Shown in pieces: positions 17,963-27,203 of a DNA stretch of 51,391 nucleotides. Source of the DNA: Verrucomicrobiota bacterium (GTDB lineage: Bacteria; Verrucomicrobiota; Verrucomicrobiia; Opitutales; Opitutaceae). The notes under the pieces are model-generated. The model saw only the letters and a list, made by a program, of their open reading frames with translations, did no database searches and was not told the DNA's origin. The translations under genes were made by a program, and so were the position numbers. Each line of letters begins with the position of its first letter. Position 1 is the stretch's first letter. The stretch is from positions 1 to 51,391 of the forward strand of contig JAFEGX010000117.1 of assembly GCA_018239675.1 (NCBI GenBank), read 5' to 3'.

Positions 17963-18676
17963 CTACGGAAACACTCCGGTGGCCGCGCGCACCAGCGCGC
18001 GTGCCAGGGGCGGAATCTCGCCGCGCAATGCGGCGCGTTCGGACTGGAACAGCGTGCCGATGAATAACGGGTGGATGGCCGGAGCCAGCTCCGCCGACCG
18101 CACGTCGCCGGAGCCGTCCTGCGAGGGGAAGCGGAGCCCCGCGGATTCCAGCCGGACGCGATACGCGGGATTCAGGCCGTAGTTGCAGTGGTAACCCTCG
18201 ACGGCGGCATCGCGGCCATAGATCGATCGAATCACCGAACCCGGCGCGAAACTCACTTCCCCGGTTTTCTCGACGAGCGAGCAGCTCAGCGGTGCGACGA
18301 CGAGGTCCGCGCCGCTGGGATTGGTCTCGGCATGGTCTGCGTCACGGATCCCGGCGCAGGACCGGGCGAACTCGATCAAAAGGTGCTGGAAGCCTCCACA
18401 ACTGCCGAGCGTCGGCCGACGGGACTCACGGGCCCAGCGGATCGCGCCGAGCACTCCGTCCAGGTTGGCGTACGGGCTGCCTGGAACCACCCACAGCGCG
18501 GCGCTGTCGGCGAGCTGGCGCGCGGGCTCGTGGAGCGCGGCGGTCGGGTACCAGCGCCATTGCACCATCACGCGTTCGGCGTCCGCGGCCAGCGCCAGCG
18601 CAACCGGAATGGCCCGGTGGGCCGTCACAGCCGGAGACGGATCTCCGACCAGAGCGATGGTGGGAACGCGGTTCAT
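17963..18676 (-). CDS. CTP-synthase C-terminal-region-related glutamine amidotransferase-like protein
   Basis: 237 aa from ATG 18676. The fold is that of a class I glutamine amidotransferase: WVVPGSPYANLDGVLGAIRWARE matches the oxyanion and helix region of the PyrG amidotransferase domain. The nucleophile elbow is GSCGGFQH (C93), and the catalytic-His region is HPLFIGTLFQSE. The synthetase domain of CTP synthase is absent, so this is a stand-alone relative whose reaction is unknown; some family members have selenocysteine in place of the Cys. It starts 7 nt after the DMT transporter gene stops, so the two are likely one operon. Confidence 0.8.
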   Translation of the reverse strand: MNRVPTIALVGDPSPAVTAHRAIPVALALAADAERVMVQWRWYPTAALHEPARQLADSAALWVVPGSPYANLDGVLGAIRWARESRRPTLGSCGGFQHLLIEFARSCAGIRDADHAETNPSGADLVVAPLSCSLVEKTGEVSFAPGSVIRSIYGRDAAVEGYHCNYGLNPAYRVRLESAGLRFPSQDGSGDVRSAELAPAIHPLFIGTLFQSERAALRGEIPPLARALVRAATGVFP

Positions 18677-18683
18677 GAGGGCT

Positions 18684-19607
18684 TCAGGCGGTTTGCTTTG
18701 CCGCGTTCCGGCTGCGCTGCACGGTGATGATCGCGACCGCTGCGATGATGATCGCCGACGCGAGCAGGGTGCGGGAGGTGACCGGTTCGCCGAGGACCAG
18801 CCAGCCGAGCACGACCGCGACCACCGGGTTGACGTACGCATAGGTGGAAACCCGGGCCGGCGTGCTGTGCTTCAACAGGTAGACATAGGCGGGAAACGCG
18901 ATGAGCGAACCGGCGCAGACGAGGTACGCCCAGGCGCCCACCGAGCGCAGGGTCAGCAACCCGGCATGAAATCCGGCGGTCTCGCCGCGGAGGAATCCGA
19001 TCACAAGCATCATCGCGCCGCCGAGCAGCATCTGAAGCGTGGCGGCGGTCATGGGCTCGGCGGGGTTCTTGGCGTAGCGCGAGTAGAGCGAACCAAAGGA
19101 CCACGACAGGCATGCGATCATCAGGCCCGCGCAGCGCCACAGGTCGAGGCTGACCCCGGGGGAAACGCCGCCACCGATCAGCAGGACCAAACCGCCGAAA
19201 CCCAGCGCCAAGCCGAGCAAGGTCGGCCAGGTTGGGCGGGCTCCGCTCGGCAGCATCCAGTCGGTGAGCACCATGAACAGGGGGCTCACGGAGATGATGA
19301 GCGTCGTGATTCCCGACGGAATGGCCTGTTCGGCCCAGACCACGAGGCCGTTGCCGCCGACGAGGAGCAGGCCCCCGACGATGGCGTTGTCCCAGATTTG
19401 CCGGGAAGAGACGCGGGCGCGGCCCCGGTAGGCCAGAAAAGCATAGGCGATGGTGCCGGCCACGACGAACCGCGCCCCGGCCATCACGAACGGCGGCAGC
19501 GTTTCCACCGCCACGCGGATGGCGAGGTAGGTGCTGCCCCAGATCAGGTAGATCGCGGCAAAGGCGAGCACGATGGCGGAGCGGGAGGTGGCGGGAGTTG
19601 CGGACAC
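18684..19607 (-). CDS. EamA/DMT family transporter (YedA-like)
   Basis: 307 aa, ten predicted transmembrane helices in two five-helix EamA repeats. The first repeat has IYLIWGSTYLAIRVAVETLPPF, a signature of the YedA/RhaT-like group; the second includes WSFGSLYSRY and YVNPVVAVVLGWLVLGEPV. Such proteins export amino acids or other small metabolites, and the substrate is not predictable. It is upstream of and nearly contiguous with the amidotransferase-like gene. Confidence 0.92.
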   Translation of the reverse strand: MSATPATSRSAIVLAFAAIYLIWGSTYLAIRVAVETLPPFVMAGARFVVAGTIAYAFLAYRGRARVSSRQIWDNAIVGGLLLVGGNGLVVWAEQAIPSGITTLIISVSPLFMVLTDWMLPSGARPTWPTLLGLALGFGGLVLLIGGGVSPGVSLDLWRCAGLMIACLSWSFGSLYSRYAKNPAEPMTAATLQMLLGGAMMLVIGFLRGETAGFHAGLLTLRSVGAWAYLVCAGSLIAFPAYVYLLKHSTPARVSTYAYVNPVVAVVLGWLVLGEPVTSRTLLASAIIIAAVAIITVQRSRNAAKQTA

Positions 19608-19733
19608 AGGAGCGGAGACGGTAGGGAAAAAGGGAGGCGGGACCGGGGCATTTTGATGAAAGGCCGCAGGGCCCCATCAACGGTCCGGTGAAGGGACTCC
19701 GCTCGCCATCGACCGCAAACCAAAAGCGTCGTA

Positions 19734-20309
19734 TCAGCGGTATTCCATGTAGGTCGCCGTGCGCCGAGCCACGTCCGCGCCAAGGATGCGACCCACCAGG
19801 TGCAGTGAACAGTCGATGCCGGCGGAAATCCCGGCCGCGGTCAGGACCTTGCCATTGTCGTGGAACCGTTGCGTGCCATCAACCTGCGAGCGCGGCGCCA
19901 ACTGGCGGAGCAATTCGAGACATTCGTGATGCGTGGTGACGCGCAGGCCGTCGAGCAGTCCAGCCCTGGCGAGCACCAAAGCCCCGGTGCAGACGGACAT
20001 GACCACCTCTGCCGCCTGGGCTCGGCCCCCGATCCATTCCAATACCGCTGGCTGGTTCAGCAGCGCGCGCGTACCGATGCCGCCCGGCACGATCAGGACG
20101 TGGGGCGGTGGACAGTTTTCAAAGGTGTAGTCGGGCACAACCTGCAGCCCGTTGCGCGTGCGCACGGTCGTGGTGTCGGCCGCGACGGTAAAGGTGTGAA
20201 ACGTGACGTGACCGCTGAGTTCGTCCGTGACCGCAAATACCTCAAAGGGACCGGCGAAGTCGAGGACCTCGACCTCCGGAAAGACCATGATGGCGACGTT
20301 CTTTTTCAT
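19734..20309 (-). CDS. DJ-1/PfpI family protein
   Basis: 191 aa. The family fold is evident from VLIVPGGIGT and the nucleophile elbow VCTGALVLARAGLLDG (C107), the arrangement of isonitrile-hydratase-like and AraC-N-terminal-like DJ-1 proteins. The N-terminus VAIMVFPEVEVLDFAGPFEVF is typical of that branch. There is no DNA-binding C-terminal domain. Substrate and role are unknown; it could be a glyoxalase- or hydratase-like enzyme. Confidence 0.88.
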   Translation of the reverse strand: MKKNVAIMVFPEVEVLDFAGPFEVFAVTDELSGHVTFHTFTVAADTTTVRTRNGLQVVPDYTFENCPPPHVLIVPGGIGTRALLNQPAVLEWIGGRAQAAEVVMSVCTGALVLARAGLLDGLRVTTHHECLELLRQLAPRSQVDGTQRFHDNGKVLTAAGISAGIDCSLHLVGRILGADVARRTATYMEYR

Positions 20310-20429
20310 GGGGCGGGATCAGGCCAGACCGGAATCGGGCCAAAGGCGAGAGCGGCGCGATGAACGGGGTGGTGGCGGCGGCGTGATATCGGATTGCCCC
20401 GTGCGAAAGGGTGGGGTCATTTCGCCGGC

Positions 20430-21014
20430 ATGGAGACACCCGCAGAAACCTTTGGGCGGATAACCAGCACGATTCTGGAGCGATATTTCTGGCAGAACAC
20501 CCGGCCCTTGCCGCCGACCGAGGAAATCGCGGCGGTCGCCTCGCGCCTCTGGGCCCTCATCCGGGAGCGCGGACTGCCTCCGCCCTTGCATCCCGCGGAA
20601 CGCGGAACTCCGGGTGAAATGTCCGACGAGGAACTCGACTCGCTCGTGATGCGGGTCTTGGGCGACTCACCCCCGGTTTGGCGCGAGGAGTTCTCGTCGC
20701 CGATCCGCCAGCTCGTGAAGGCCTGCTTTTATCCGGAATTCAAGAGTTGCCGTGACTCGTTTCGCGAACGCTCGCCGGACGGGAGCTGTCGAAGACAGGA
20801 ACTCAAGCGCTGCCTCACCCGGGTGAGTGGCGCCCACTGCGTGGACTGCCCCCACTGGGTCGCGCTCACGACCGAACAGCATAATCGATATCTTGCAAAA
20901 GAATGGCGTCCTGAAGGCCTCCAGGAATTCCTAAATCACCGCGGGGTGTTCCTGCCGGAGGACTTTCGTGCCCTGCGGTTATTTTTGCATGAAATTAAAC
21001 GAGCCGGTGTATAG
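20430..21014 (+). CDS. Conserved-looking Cys-containing protein of unknown function
   Basis: 194 aa from ATG 20430. I do not recognise a family. The N-terminal ~50 residues are helical. A central block carries six cysteines: C99, C107, C120, C128, C137 and C140 (the last pair in HCVDCPHW), spaced in a way that could bind zinc or an iron-sulfur cluster. The C-terminus is rich in F, L and R. It ends 39 nt before the response regulator in the same direction and may be co-transcribed with it. Confidence 0.7.
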   Translation: METPAETFGRITSTILERYFWQNTRPLPPTEEIAAVASRLWALIRERGLPPPLHPAERGTPGEMSDEELDSLVMRVLGDSPPVWREEFSSPIRQLVKACFYPEFKSCRDSFRERSPDGSCRRQELKRCLTRVSGAHCVDCPHWVALTTEQHNRYLAKEWRPEGLQEFLNHRGVFLPEDFRALRLFLHEIKRAGV

Positions 21015-21053
21015 ACTTGAAACCCTCAGGCGCGGGCTTTGAGTGGAGCTCCC

Positions 21054-21743
21054 GTGGCTACGCGAGTCGTTATCATCGAAGACGAGCCAGTCTTCCGCCA
21101 TATGATGAGCATGGCGCTGAACCGCATGCGCGGACTGGTCGTCGCCGGCGAATTTGCCGATGGCAAGTCCGGTCTCGATTACTGCCTGAAGGAGAAGCCC
21201 GTCCTGCTGGTGGTGGACCTGTTCCTGCCCGGCATGCACGGACTCGAGGTGATCCGCGAGGTGCGGGCCAAAGTGCCGAGCACCCGCATTCTCGTGCTGA
21301 CCGGCCATCCGGATGCAGAACTTCCCGGACGCCTGATGGCGCTTGGGGTGCACGGGTTTGTCGACAAGACTGAACCGATTAATTATGTGATGCAGGCGGT
21401 CGAGGTAGTGCTGAGTGGTGGAATGTTTTTCGCCACCAACGTGCCGCCGAAATTCAGCGCTTCGGAAGCCAGTGCCGCGGGCAATCTCCCACCCACGCCG
21501 CAAAAGTCCGGCCTGCCGCTGACGGTTCCGTCGGTCGAAGCCGTGAAGATGCTCTCAAGCCGCGAAATCGAGGTGGTGCAGCTGGTGGCCGCCGGACTTT
21601 CCTCGAAGGAAATCGCGGCGCGCCTGGACCTGAGCGTCCGCACGGTGGAAAAGCACCGGGCGAACATCATGGAAAAGATCGGCGTGCGTGAAGTTGCCAG
21701 TCTCGTGCGCTGGTGCATCCAGGCCGGTCTGGTGAAGAGCTGA
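21054..21743 (+). CDS. Response regulator, NarL/LuxR type (REC-HTH)
   Basis: 229 aa from GTG 21054, chosen because ggag lies 5 nt upstream; an in-frame TTG at 21039 has no such signal. The REC domain has the acidic pair E9/D10, phospho-acceptor D55 (VVDLFLPGMHG), the switch residue T in VLTGHP, and K in DKTE. The LuxR-type HTH lies at about residues 165-225 (LSSREIEVVQLVAAGLSSKEIAARL...VRTVEKHRANIMEKIG). A transcription factor; its kinase is not encoded next door. An HPt protein gene is convergent to it. Confidence 0.93.
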   Translation: MATRVVIIEDEPVFRHMMSMALNRMRGLVVAGEFADGKSGLDYCLKEKPVLLVVDLFLPGMHGLEVIREVRAKVPSTRILVLTGHPDAELPGRLMALGVHGFVDKTEPINYVMQAVEVVLSGGMFFATNVPPKFSASEASAAGNLPPTPQKSGLPLTVPSVEAVKMLSSREIEVVQLVAAGLSSKEIAARLDLSVRTVEKHRANIMEKIGVREVASLVRWCIQAGLVKS

Positions 21744-21805
21744 CCGGCTTGGCCGGTTCGCCACTTACTGGGCTTACGGTCGGCGCGGCTGCCGCGTCGG
21801 AATGC

Positions 21806-22144
21806 TTACTTCTGATGCGCAAACTCGCGCAGTTTCACGGCCACGCGTTCGAACTCGGTCACGGTCGATTCAACATCGTCCGGGGTGACCTCGCCGGTCG
21901 GTTGGGTCAGCCGGGCTTCCAGCGCCGCCATGCGACTCGACAGACCCTCGGCGCCCACAATGTGCGAACTGCTCTTGAGGCTGTGCGCCGCCCGGCGGCG
22001 CTGCTCGCGGTCGCCGGAATTCAGGTCGCGCAACACATTCGGGAAATTGTTGAGGAAGATGTCCACCAGCTCCCGGGCCGAATCATCACCCAGTGACGAA
22101 CATAGCTCGGCGATGGCGCCATTGGGAGGAGGAACACTGCTCAT
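21806..22144 (-). CDS. Stand-alone HPt (histidine phosphotransfer) domain protein
   Basis: 112 aa, a single HPt domain. The phospho-accepting histidine is H54 in AAHSLKSSSHIVGA, matching the HxLKG/S-type consensus. HPt proteins relay phosphate between the receiver of a hybrid kinase and a final response regulator. It is convergent with the LuxR-type regulator and about 1.1 kb from a hybrid histidine kinase that lacks its own HPt, so the three could form one phosphorelay (inference). Confidence 0.9.
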   Translation of the reverse strand: MSSVPPPNGAIAELCSSLGDDSARELVDIFLNNFPNVLRDLNSGDREQRRRAAHSLKSSSHIVGAEGLSSRMAALEARLTQPTGEVTPDDVESTVTEFERVAVKLREFAHQK

Positions 22145-22416
22145 TGTCGAATAGGGTAGGTTACCCGTGAGTCGGACTGCAACCTGACATTATTCCGTAG
22201 AAGTACCAGTCGGATTGACCATCTGTGACGACGGAGCCTCGGGTGGAGTCACACCGTTGAAGGCGGTAAGACCGGTTGGGTCGTGACTATGTTGCAATAA
22301 ATTGGACGTTTGCCGCCTCGGTTTTGGGTTACCTTCCCAAGGCGGAGCGAGTTGGACCCGCCTGCCGCCGTGCTTGCTGTGGCCTCGACCCCCGGCTTTC
22401 AACTGCCCGAGCCTGA

Positions 22417-22890
22417 CTAGGCATATCGGGCGAGCCGGTCACCCGTCAGCCGGCAAATGGTCCAGTCCTGCTTCCGCTCGGCCCCGAGCGACTCGTAGAA
22501 CTCGATGGCCGGCTGGTTCCAGTCGAGCACCGCCCATTCCATCCGGCCGCAGCCGCGTTCGTTGGCGAGCTTGGCGAGGTGGAGCAGGAGGGCCTTGCCG
22601 ATGCCGTGACCGCGGTGCTCGGGTGTCACGAACAGGTCCTCGAGGTAGATTCCCGGCTTGGCGAGAAAGGTGGAGTAGTTCGTGAAAAACACCGCGAACC
22701 CCGCCGGGGTTCCAACCTCGGTGAACGCCAGAATGCACTCCGCCGCCGGCCGCGGCCCGAACAGGGTGGCATGGAGCTTTTCCTCGGTCGCCTCCACCTC
22801 GTGCAGGAGTCGCTCGTAGGCTGCAAGGTCACGGATGAAATCGAGGACGAGCGGGACGTCGGCGGCGGTGGCGGCGCGGATTTTCGGCAT
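22417..22890 (-). CDS. GNAT family N-acetyltransferase, diamine-acetyltransferase-like
   Basis: 157 aa. N-terminus IRAATAADVPLVLDFIRDLAAYE and the core FFTNYSTFLAKPGIYLEDLFV resemble spermidine/spermine and thialysine acetyltransferases. The acetyl-CoA pyrophosphate-binding motif is EHRGHGIGKALL, and the C-terminal strand is WNQPAIEFYESLGAE. The substrate is probably an amine but is not certain. Monocistronic. Confidence 0.9.
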   Translation of the reverse strand: MPKIRAATAADVPLVLDFIRDLAAYERLLHEVEATEEKLHATLFGPRPAAECILAFTEVGTPAGFAVFFTNYSTFLAKPGIYLEDLFVTPEHRGHGIGKALLLHLAKLANERGCGRMEWAVLDWNQPAIEFYESLGAERKQDWTICRLTGDRLARYA

Positions 22891-23221
22891 GAGGCGTTTG
22901 TGATCGGAACGGAAGGAATGTCGAAGGCGGAATGGCAGTGCGGGATTCCGGTGGGGCTGGGCTTCCCGGTGCTTGCCGGGTCTTGGTGGAACTCATGTGC
23001 CGGAAGGAAAATTCTTTTTCACCGCGGAGATCGCGGAGGCGGCACGAAGGTCACGGAGCAGAGCTCGGGGTTGGGGAGACGTTGACACCACGAGATGATC
23101 GGCGCGCCACTTATTGCTAACGCCTTAGCAACTGCCAATCTGAGGCAACTAGCTCGGAGATGGCTTTGCCCCTCGACAAACCTCGACCCCCGCGATTGGA
23201 GTTTCGCGTTTATCGCCCCGC
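22891..23221. other. Gene-free stretch upstream of the hybrid kinase
   Basis: 331 nt between divergent genes. I see no gene. A segment at about 23017-23066 (caccgcggagatcgcggagg...gaaggtcacggag) resembles one arm of a dispersed intergenic repeat type. Promoters for the GNAT gene and the kinase should lie here, but no clear -35/-10 pair is evident. Confidence 0.45.
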
Positions 23222-26113
23222 ATGATGTCCGCGTCCTTGCTCATGCCCGTCGGCGCGCTGCTGCCACAGGCTTTGAATCCCTGGTGGCCCGCGGTAATCG
23301 TCGCTGTGCTCTTGACCACCCTCTGCGGGTGGCTGCGCGCCCGGCGCCAGGCGGAGACCGCCAAGGCGGTTGATCTCTACCGGTTCCTGTTCGAGAACGC
23401 CTTGGAGGGCATTTATGAAAACCCGGTGGGCGGCGGCTTTCGCACGGTCAATCCGGCCATGGTCCGGATCCTCGGCTATGCGAATGCCGAGACGCTGCTG
23501 AAGATCACGCCGGAGGAGGTCGAGAAGATCTATGTCGTGCCGGGGCGCCGGGCCGAGTTCCTCGGCATGGTCGCCAGGAACGAGGTGGTGAGCGGGTTTG
23601 AGTCTGAGATCCGCCGGCCCGACGGCAGCACGCGCTGGATCTCCGAGAACGTGCGGGTGGTCCGCGACGGGGCCGGCAGGGTGGTTTCGATTCAAGGCTT
23701 CGTCACCGACATCACCGACCGCCGGCTCGCCGAGGCAGCTTTGCGGGAAAGCGAGGAGCGATATCGGGGCCTGTACCTCGCGAATCCCTACCCGATGTGG
23801 ATCTACGACCGGGAAACCCTGCGGATCCTTTCGGTGAACGACGCCGCGGTGGCGCTGTACGGCTACACCCGGGCGGAGTTCGAGCAGATGACCCTCACCG
23901 ACCTGCGGCCCGAGCGGGAATGGGAGCATGTGCGCAGCGCGGTGCGCTCGATGCAGACGGGGCCGAACCAGATGGGCGTGTTCACGCATCGCTGCAAAAA
24001 CGGTCGCGAGCTTCAGGTCGAGGTGACCACGCTTGTCTTCACCTTTCACGGCCGCGAACAGGTGCTCAGCATCGGCAACGACCTCACCGAACGCGAGCAG
24101 GCTCGCCTGGCGCTGCACGACAGTGAGTTCCGCTACCGGCTCCTGTTTGAGAATTCGCCGCTTGCCCTGGTCGAGTTCGACTATCGCCCTGTGGTCGAAT
24201 GGATGGACGGACTCCGCGCCTCGGGCGTGGCCGATCTCGCGACCTGGGCTGACGATCACGGCGCGGAGTTTGCGGCGGCCATGCGCCGGGTGCCGCTCAT
24301 CGGCATCAACCGCGCCGCGCTGCGGTTGCTGAAGTCCGCTTCCATGGACGAAACCACGGCCAACCAGGAGCGGATCATGACGGATTCCGCCTGGACGCTC
24401 CGCCGGCAGTCGATGCTGGCGGTCTGGTCGGGACGCAATGAGTCCGAGGGAGAGATGAAGGTGCGGGCCATCGACGGCACCGAGTGCCACGTGCACTGCC
24501 ATTGGTGGGTGCCGACGCTGAACGATCGGTCCCATTTCGAACGCACCCCGGCCGTCATCGTCGACCTCACCGCGACGAAGGCCGCCGAACGGGCCCTCGC
24601 CGAGGAGCGCGAGCGGCTGGCCGTCACGCTTCGCGCCATGGCCGAGGGCGTCATCACGACGAACCGTGACGGCAGCGTGCTGTTCATCAACCAGGCCGCC
24701 ATCAAGCTCACCGGCTGGACCGCGTCCGCTGCGGCCGGCCGCCCGATCACCGAGGTCTGCGTCCTGCGTCACGCCCGCACCGGGGCCCCGGTGGCGACGC
24801 CGGTGGCGGCCGCGATCGCGAGCGGCGGCGTGATTGACCTGCCGCCGCAGACCCAGGTGCTGCGCCGGATCGGCGGCCGCGGGCTGGTGGAGGGCTGCTG
24901 CGCCCCGATGCTCGATGCCACGGGCCGCGGCATCGGCGCCGTGCTTGTGCTGCGCGACGTCACCGAGCGCTCCCGCATGGAGTCCGAACTGGAGCGTGCG
25001 TCCAAGCTCGAGTCTGTCGGCATCCTGGCCGGCGGCATCGCGCACGACTTCAACAACATCCTGGCCGTGGTGATGGGCAACCTGACCCTGGCGCAGCTGG
25101 ATCCCTCGACCGAGAACGCGCCGCTGGCGAAGTGGCTGCAGGAGGCCGAGCGGGCGACGCTCCGGGCCCGCGACCTCACCCAGCAGCTGCTCACCTTTGC
25201 CAAGGGCGGCGATCCGGTCCGGACCGCCGTCCGTCTGCCCGAGGTCGTCCGCGAAGCCACCGAGTTCTCGCTGCACGGCTCGACGGTCCGGGGGGAATTC
25301 AACACGGAGGCCGACCTGTGGGCCGCGGAGGTGGACCGCAGCCAGATCGGCCAGGTGGTGCAGAACCTCGTGATCAACGCCATGCAGGCGATGAAGAACG
25401 GCGGGATCATCCGGGTGTCGCTGCGCAACGTCGAGCTGGCGCCCGGCGGTCCCGTGCCGCTGCCGGCCGGGCGCTACCTGGAGCTGAGCATCGCCGACAC
25501 CGGCGCCGGCATCTCGCCCGAACACCTGGCCCGCATCTTCGAGCCCTATTTCACGACCAAGGAGCAGGGCAGCGGCCTCGGCCTCGCCACCGTCTATTCG
25601 ATCATCCGCAAGCACCAGGGTCACGTGGCGGTCGAGTCGGAGATGGGCAAGGGCACCACGTTCCGCATCTGGCTTCCGGCCGCCAAGGAGGCGCCGCCCG
25701 CGCCCCCGGTCGGGAAGTCCGCGATGGAGCCCATGACCGGCCGCGTACTGTTCATGGACGACGAGGATCCCATCCGCACGATGGTCGAGGTGCTCCTCAC
25801 CCGGCTTGGCTTGCAGGTGATGACCGTGCCCGACGGCACGGATCTCATCCGCGAATTCCAGGCGGCGCGGACGGCCGGGAAGGCCTTTGACGTGGTGATC
25901 ATGGACCTCACGGTGCCGGGCGGCATGGGCGGCAAGGAGGCGATGCAGGAACTGCAGAAGATCGATCCCGACGTCCGGGCAATCGTGTCCAGCGGCTACT
26001 CGGGCGATCCGGTGCTCGCGAACTTCCGCGCTCACGGATTCTGCGGCATCGTGCCGAAGCCCTACCGCCTCTCCGACCTCGCGAACGCGGTGCGGACGGC
26101 GCTGAAGAAGTAG
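23222..26113 (+). CDS. Hybrid sensor histidine kinase with four PAS domains and C-terminal receiver
   Basis: 963 aa. One transmembrane helix near residues 20-38. Four PAS-type regions follow: about 50-165, 170-290, 300-455 and 460-590; the first ends with the PAC-like GFVTDITDRRLAEAALRESE. The HisKA phospho-site is near residue 608 in GGIAHDFNNILAVVMGN. The ATPase domain shows NLVINAMQAM (N box), ADTGAGISPEHLARIFEPYFTT and GSGLGLATVYSI. A receiver follows with phospho-Asp near 895 (VIMDLTVPGGMGG). Phosphate would pass H to D, and then probably to an HPt protein such as that at 21806. The signal is unknown. Confidence 0.93.
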   Translation: MMSASLLMPVGALLPQALNPWWPAVIVAVLLTTLCGWLRARRQAETAKAVDLYRFLFENALEGIYENPVGGGFRTVNPAMVRILGYANAETLLKITPEEVEKIYVVPGRRAEFLGMVARNEVVSGFESEIRRPDGSTRWISENVRVVRDGAGRVVSIQGFVTDITDRRLAEAALRESEERYRGLYLANPYPMWIYDRETLRILSVNDAAVALYGYTRAEFEQMTLTDLRPEREWEHVRSAVRSMQTGPNQMGVFTHRCKNGRELQVEVTTLVFTFHGREQVLSIGNDLTEREQARLALHDSEFRYRLLFENSPLALVEFDYRPVVEWMDGLRASGVADLATWADDHGAEFAAAMRRVPLIGINRAALRLLKSASMDETTANQERIMTDSAWTLRRQSMLAVWSGRNESEGEMKVRAIDGTECHVHCHWWVPTLNDRSHFERTPAVIVDLTATKAAERALAEERERLAVTLRAMAEGVITTNRDGSVLFINQAAIKLTGWTASAAAGRPITEVCVLRHARTGAPVATPVAAAIASGGVIDLPPQTQVLRRIGGRGLVEGCCAPMLDATGRGIGAVLVLRDVTERSRMESELERASKLESVGILAGGIAHDFNNILAVVMGNLTLAQLDPSTENAPLAKWLQEAERATLRARDLTQQLLTFAKGGDPVRTAVRLPEVVREATEFSLHGSTVRGEFNTEADLWAAEVDRSQIGQVVQNLVINAMQAMKNGGIIRVSLRNVELAPGGPVPLPAGRYLELSIADTGAGISPEHLARIFEPYFTTKEQGSGLGLATVYSIIRKHQGHVAVESEMGKGTTFRIWLPAAKEAPPAPPVGKSAMEPMTGRVLFMDDEDPIRTMVEVLLTRLGLQVMTVPDGTDLIREFQAARTAGKAFDVVIMDLTVPGGMGGKEAMQELQKIDPDVRAIVSSGYSGDPVLANFRAHGFCGIVPKPYRLSDLANAVRTALKK

Positions 26114-26260
26114 CCCGCAGCCGAAGGCTGTGGGTCGAAAGTCGAAGGTCTCACGTCGAACGTCGCAGGCCGGCCGCCGGCCACGGGTCGACCGGACCTC
26201 AGTCCTTCGAACTTCGACCTGTCACCTTCGACGCAGATAACCTGGCACCTGCTCCCTGCG
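26114..26260. repeat. Palindromic intergenic repeat (gtcgaag units) with hairpin
   Basis: Directly after the kinase stop codon a hairpin forms: cccgcagcc (26114-26122) with ggctgtggg (26126-26134). It is followed by repeated gtcgaaagtcgaaggt-type units, mirrored further on by cttcgaacttcgacc and ccttcgacg. It has no T tract but could help end the kinase transcript. Confidence 0.6.
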
Positions 26261-26293
26261 CCTAGTCACCTGCTTGAAGCCGCGCCCACGGCT

Positions 26294-27034
26294 TCAGGCC
26301 TTGCCCCACTTCCGGAGCAGCTCAAGGGAGCGGCGGACGGACTCGAGCGGGACGTGGTTGTACTGCTCGACTTCGACCACGTACCATTCGACCGCGCCTA
26401 TGGCCTCGACGGCGGCGAAGACCGACGGGAAGTTCACCGGGCCGGTGCCGATCTCCTTCTCGTCCTTGAGATGAATGGTGCGGATGCGGCGGCCCTGCTC
26501 GTGAATGAAGGCCGCGGGGTCCTTGCCGCCCACGTGCACCCAGTAGACGTCCGCCTGGCAGCCCAGATCGCGGGGCGACGCGGCGTCGAGCATCCAGTCG
26601 AACACCCGCCGGCCGTCGACCACGGCCAGCTCGGACGCGTGGTTGTGGAAGGCGAACTTGATCTCGTGGGCGCGGAAGGTGGCGCCGATCGCGGCGAGCT
26701 CCTCGCCGATGCGGGCACACGCCGCGCCGGAGTGATAGTGGGTGTGCGACCAGCCCGGGCAGATCACGTGTTTCGTCCCGAGCAGCAGCGCCTCGTCCAC
26801 GCAGCGGTTGAGATCGGTGCGGAGCTGGCCGATGCCCGCGTGCATGCCGGCCACCTTCAGGCCGGCGGTGTCGAGCGCGGCCTTCGCCCCGCGGGCGTCG
26901 GTGTTGCCGAAGCCCGCGGTCTCCACGCCGGCGTAGCCCATCGCGGCCACGGCGCCGACCGTGGCGGCAAAGTCACGCGCGGTGTCCTCGCGGACGGACC
27001 AGAGTTGCAGGGCGACGGGAATCTTCTTGCTCAT
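26294..27034 (-). CDS. Sugar phosphate isomerase/epimerase family protein (TIM barrel)
   Basis: 246 aa from ATG 27034. The N-terminus is VALQLWSVREDTARDFAATV, then GYAGVETAGF, FAFHNHASEL (metal-binding region), DVYWVHVGGKDP and IRTIHLKDEK. This is the 'QLWSVRE' branch of xylose-isomerase-like barrels, very common in Verrucomicrobiota and Planctomycetes and usually linked with sugar or inositol metabolism. Substrate unknown. It is a distant relative of the protein at 17124. Confidence 0.9.
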   Translation of the reverse strand: MSKKIPVALQLWSVREDTARDFAATVGAVAAMGYAGVETAGFGNTDARGAKAALDTAGLKVAGMHAGIGQLRTDLNRCVDEALLLGTKHVICPGWSHTHYHSGAACARIGEELAAIGATFRAHEIKFAFHNHASELAVVDGRRVFDWMLDAASPRDLGCQADVYWVHVGGKDPAAFIHEQGRRIRTIHLKDEKEIGTGPVNFPSVFAAVEAIGAVEWYVVEVEQYNHVPLESVRRSLELLRKWGKA

Positions 27035-27203
27035 GTGGGGAAGGGAGGGGAATTCAGCCACGCTCACCCAGGCGGCGAAGTCAACGTGTCCGCGCCCCCG
27101 GGCCCGACCCCGGGGGCTGAACGTTCAACTTCCGCGGCCCGGAGCACGGCGATGACGGCTCCGTCCGCTTGCCGCCGGCGACGGGCTGTGTTCGATTGAC
27201 GGG

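Noticed and set aside
22190-22402. 70-codon minus-strand open frame between the HPt and GNAT genes
   Set aside because: Pro/Gly/Ser/Thr-rich, no start signal, no hydrophobic or domain pattern; unsupported.
23210-26035. 941-codon open frame antisense to the hybrid kinase
   Set aside because: Shadow of a well-supported kinase with complete motifs.
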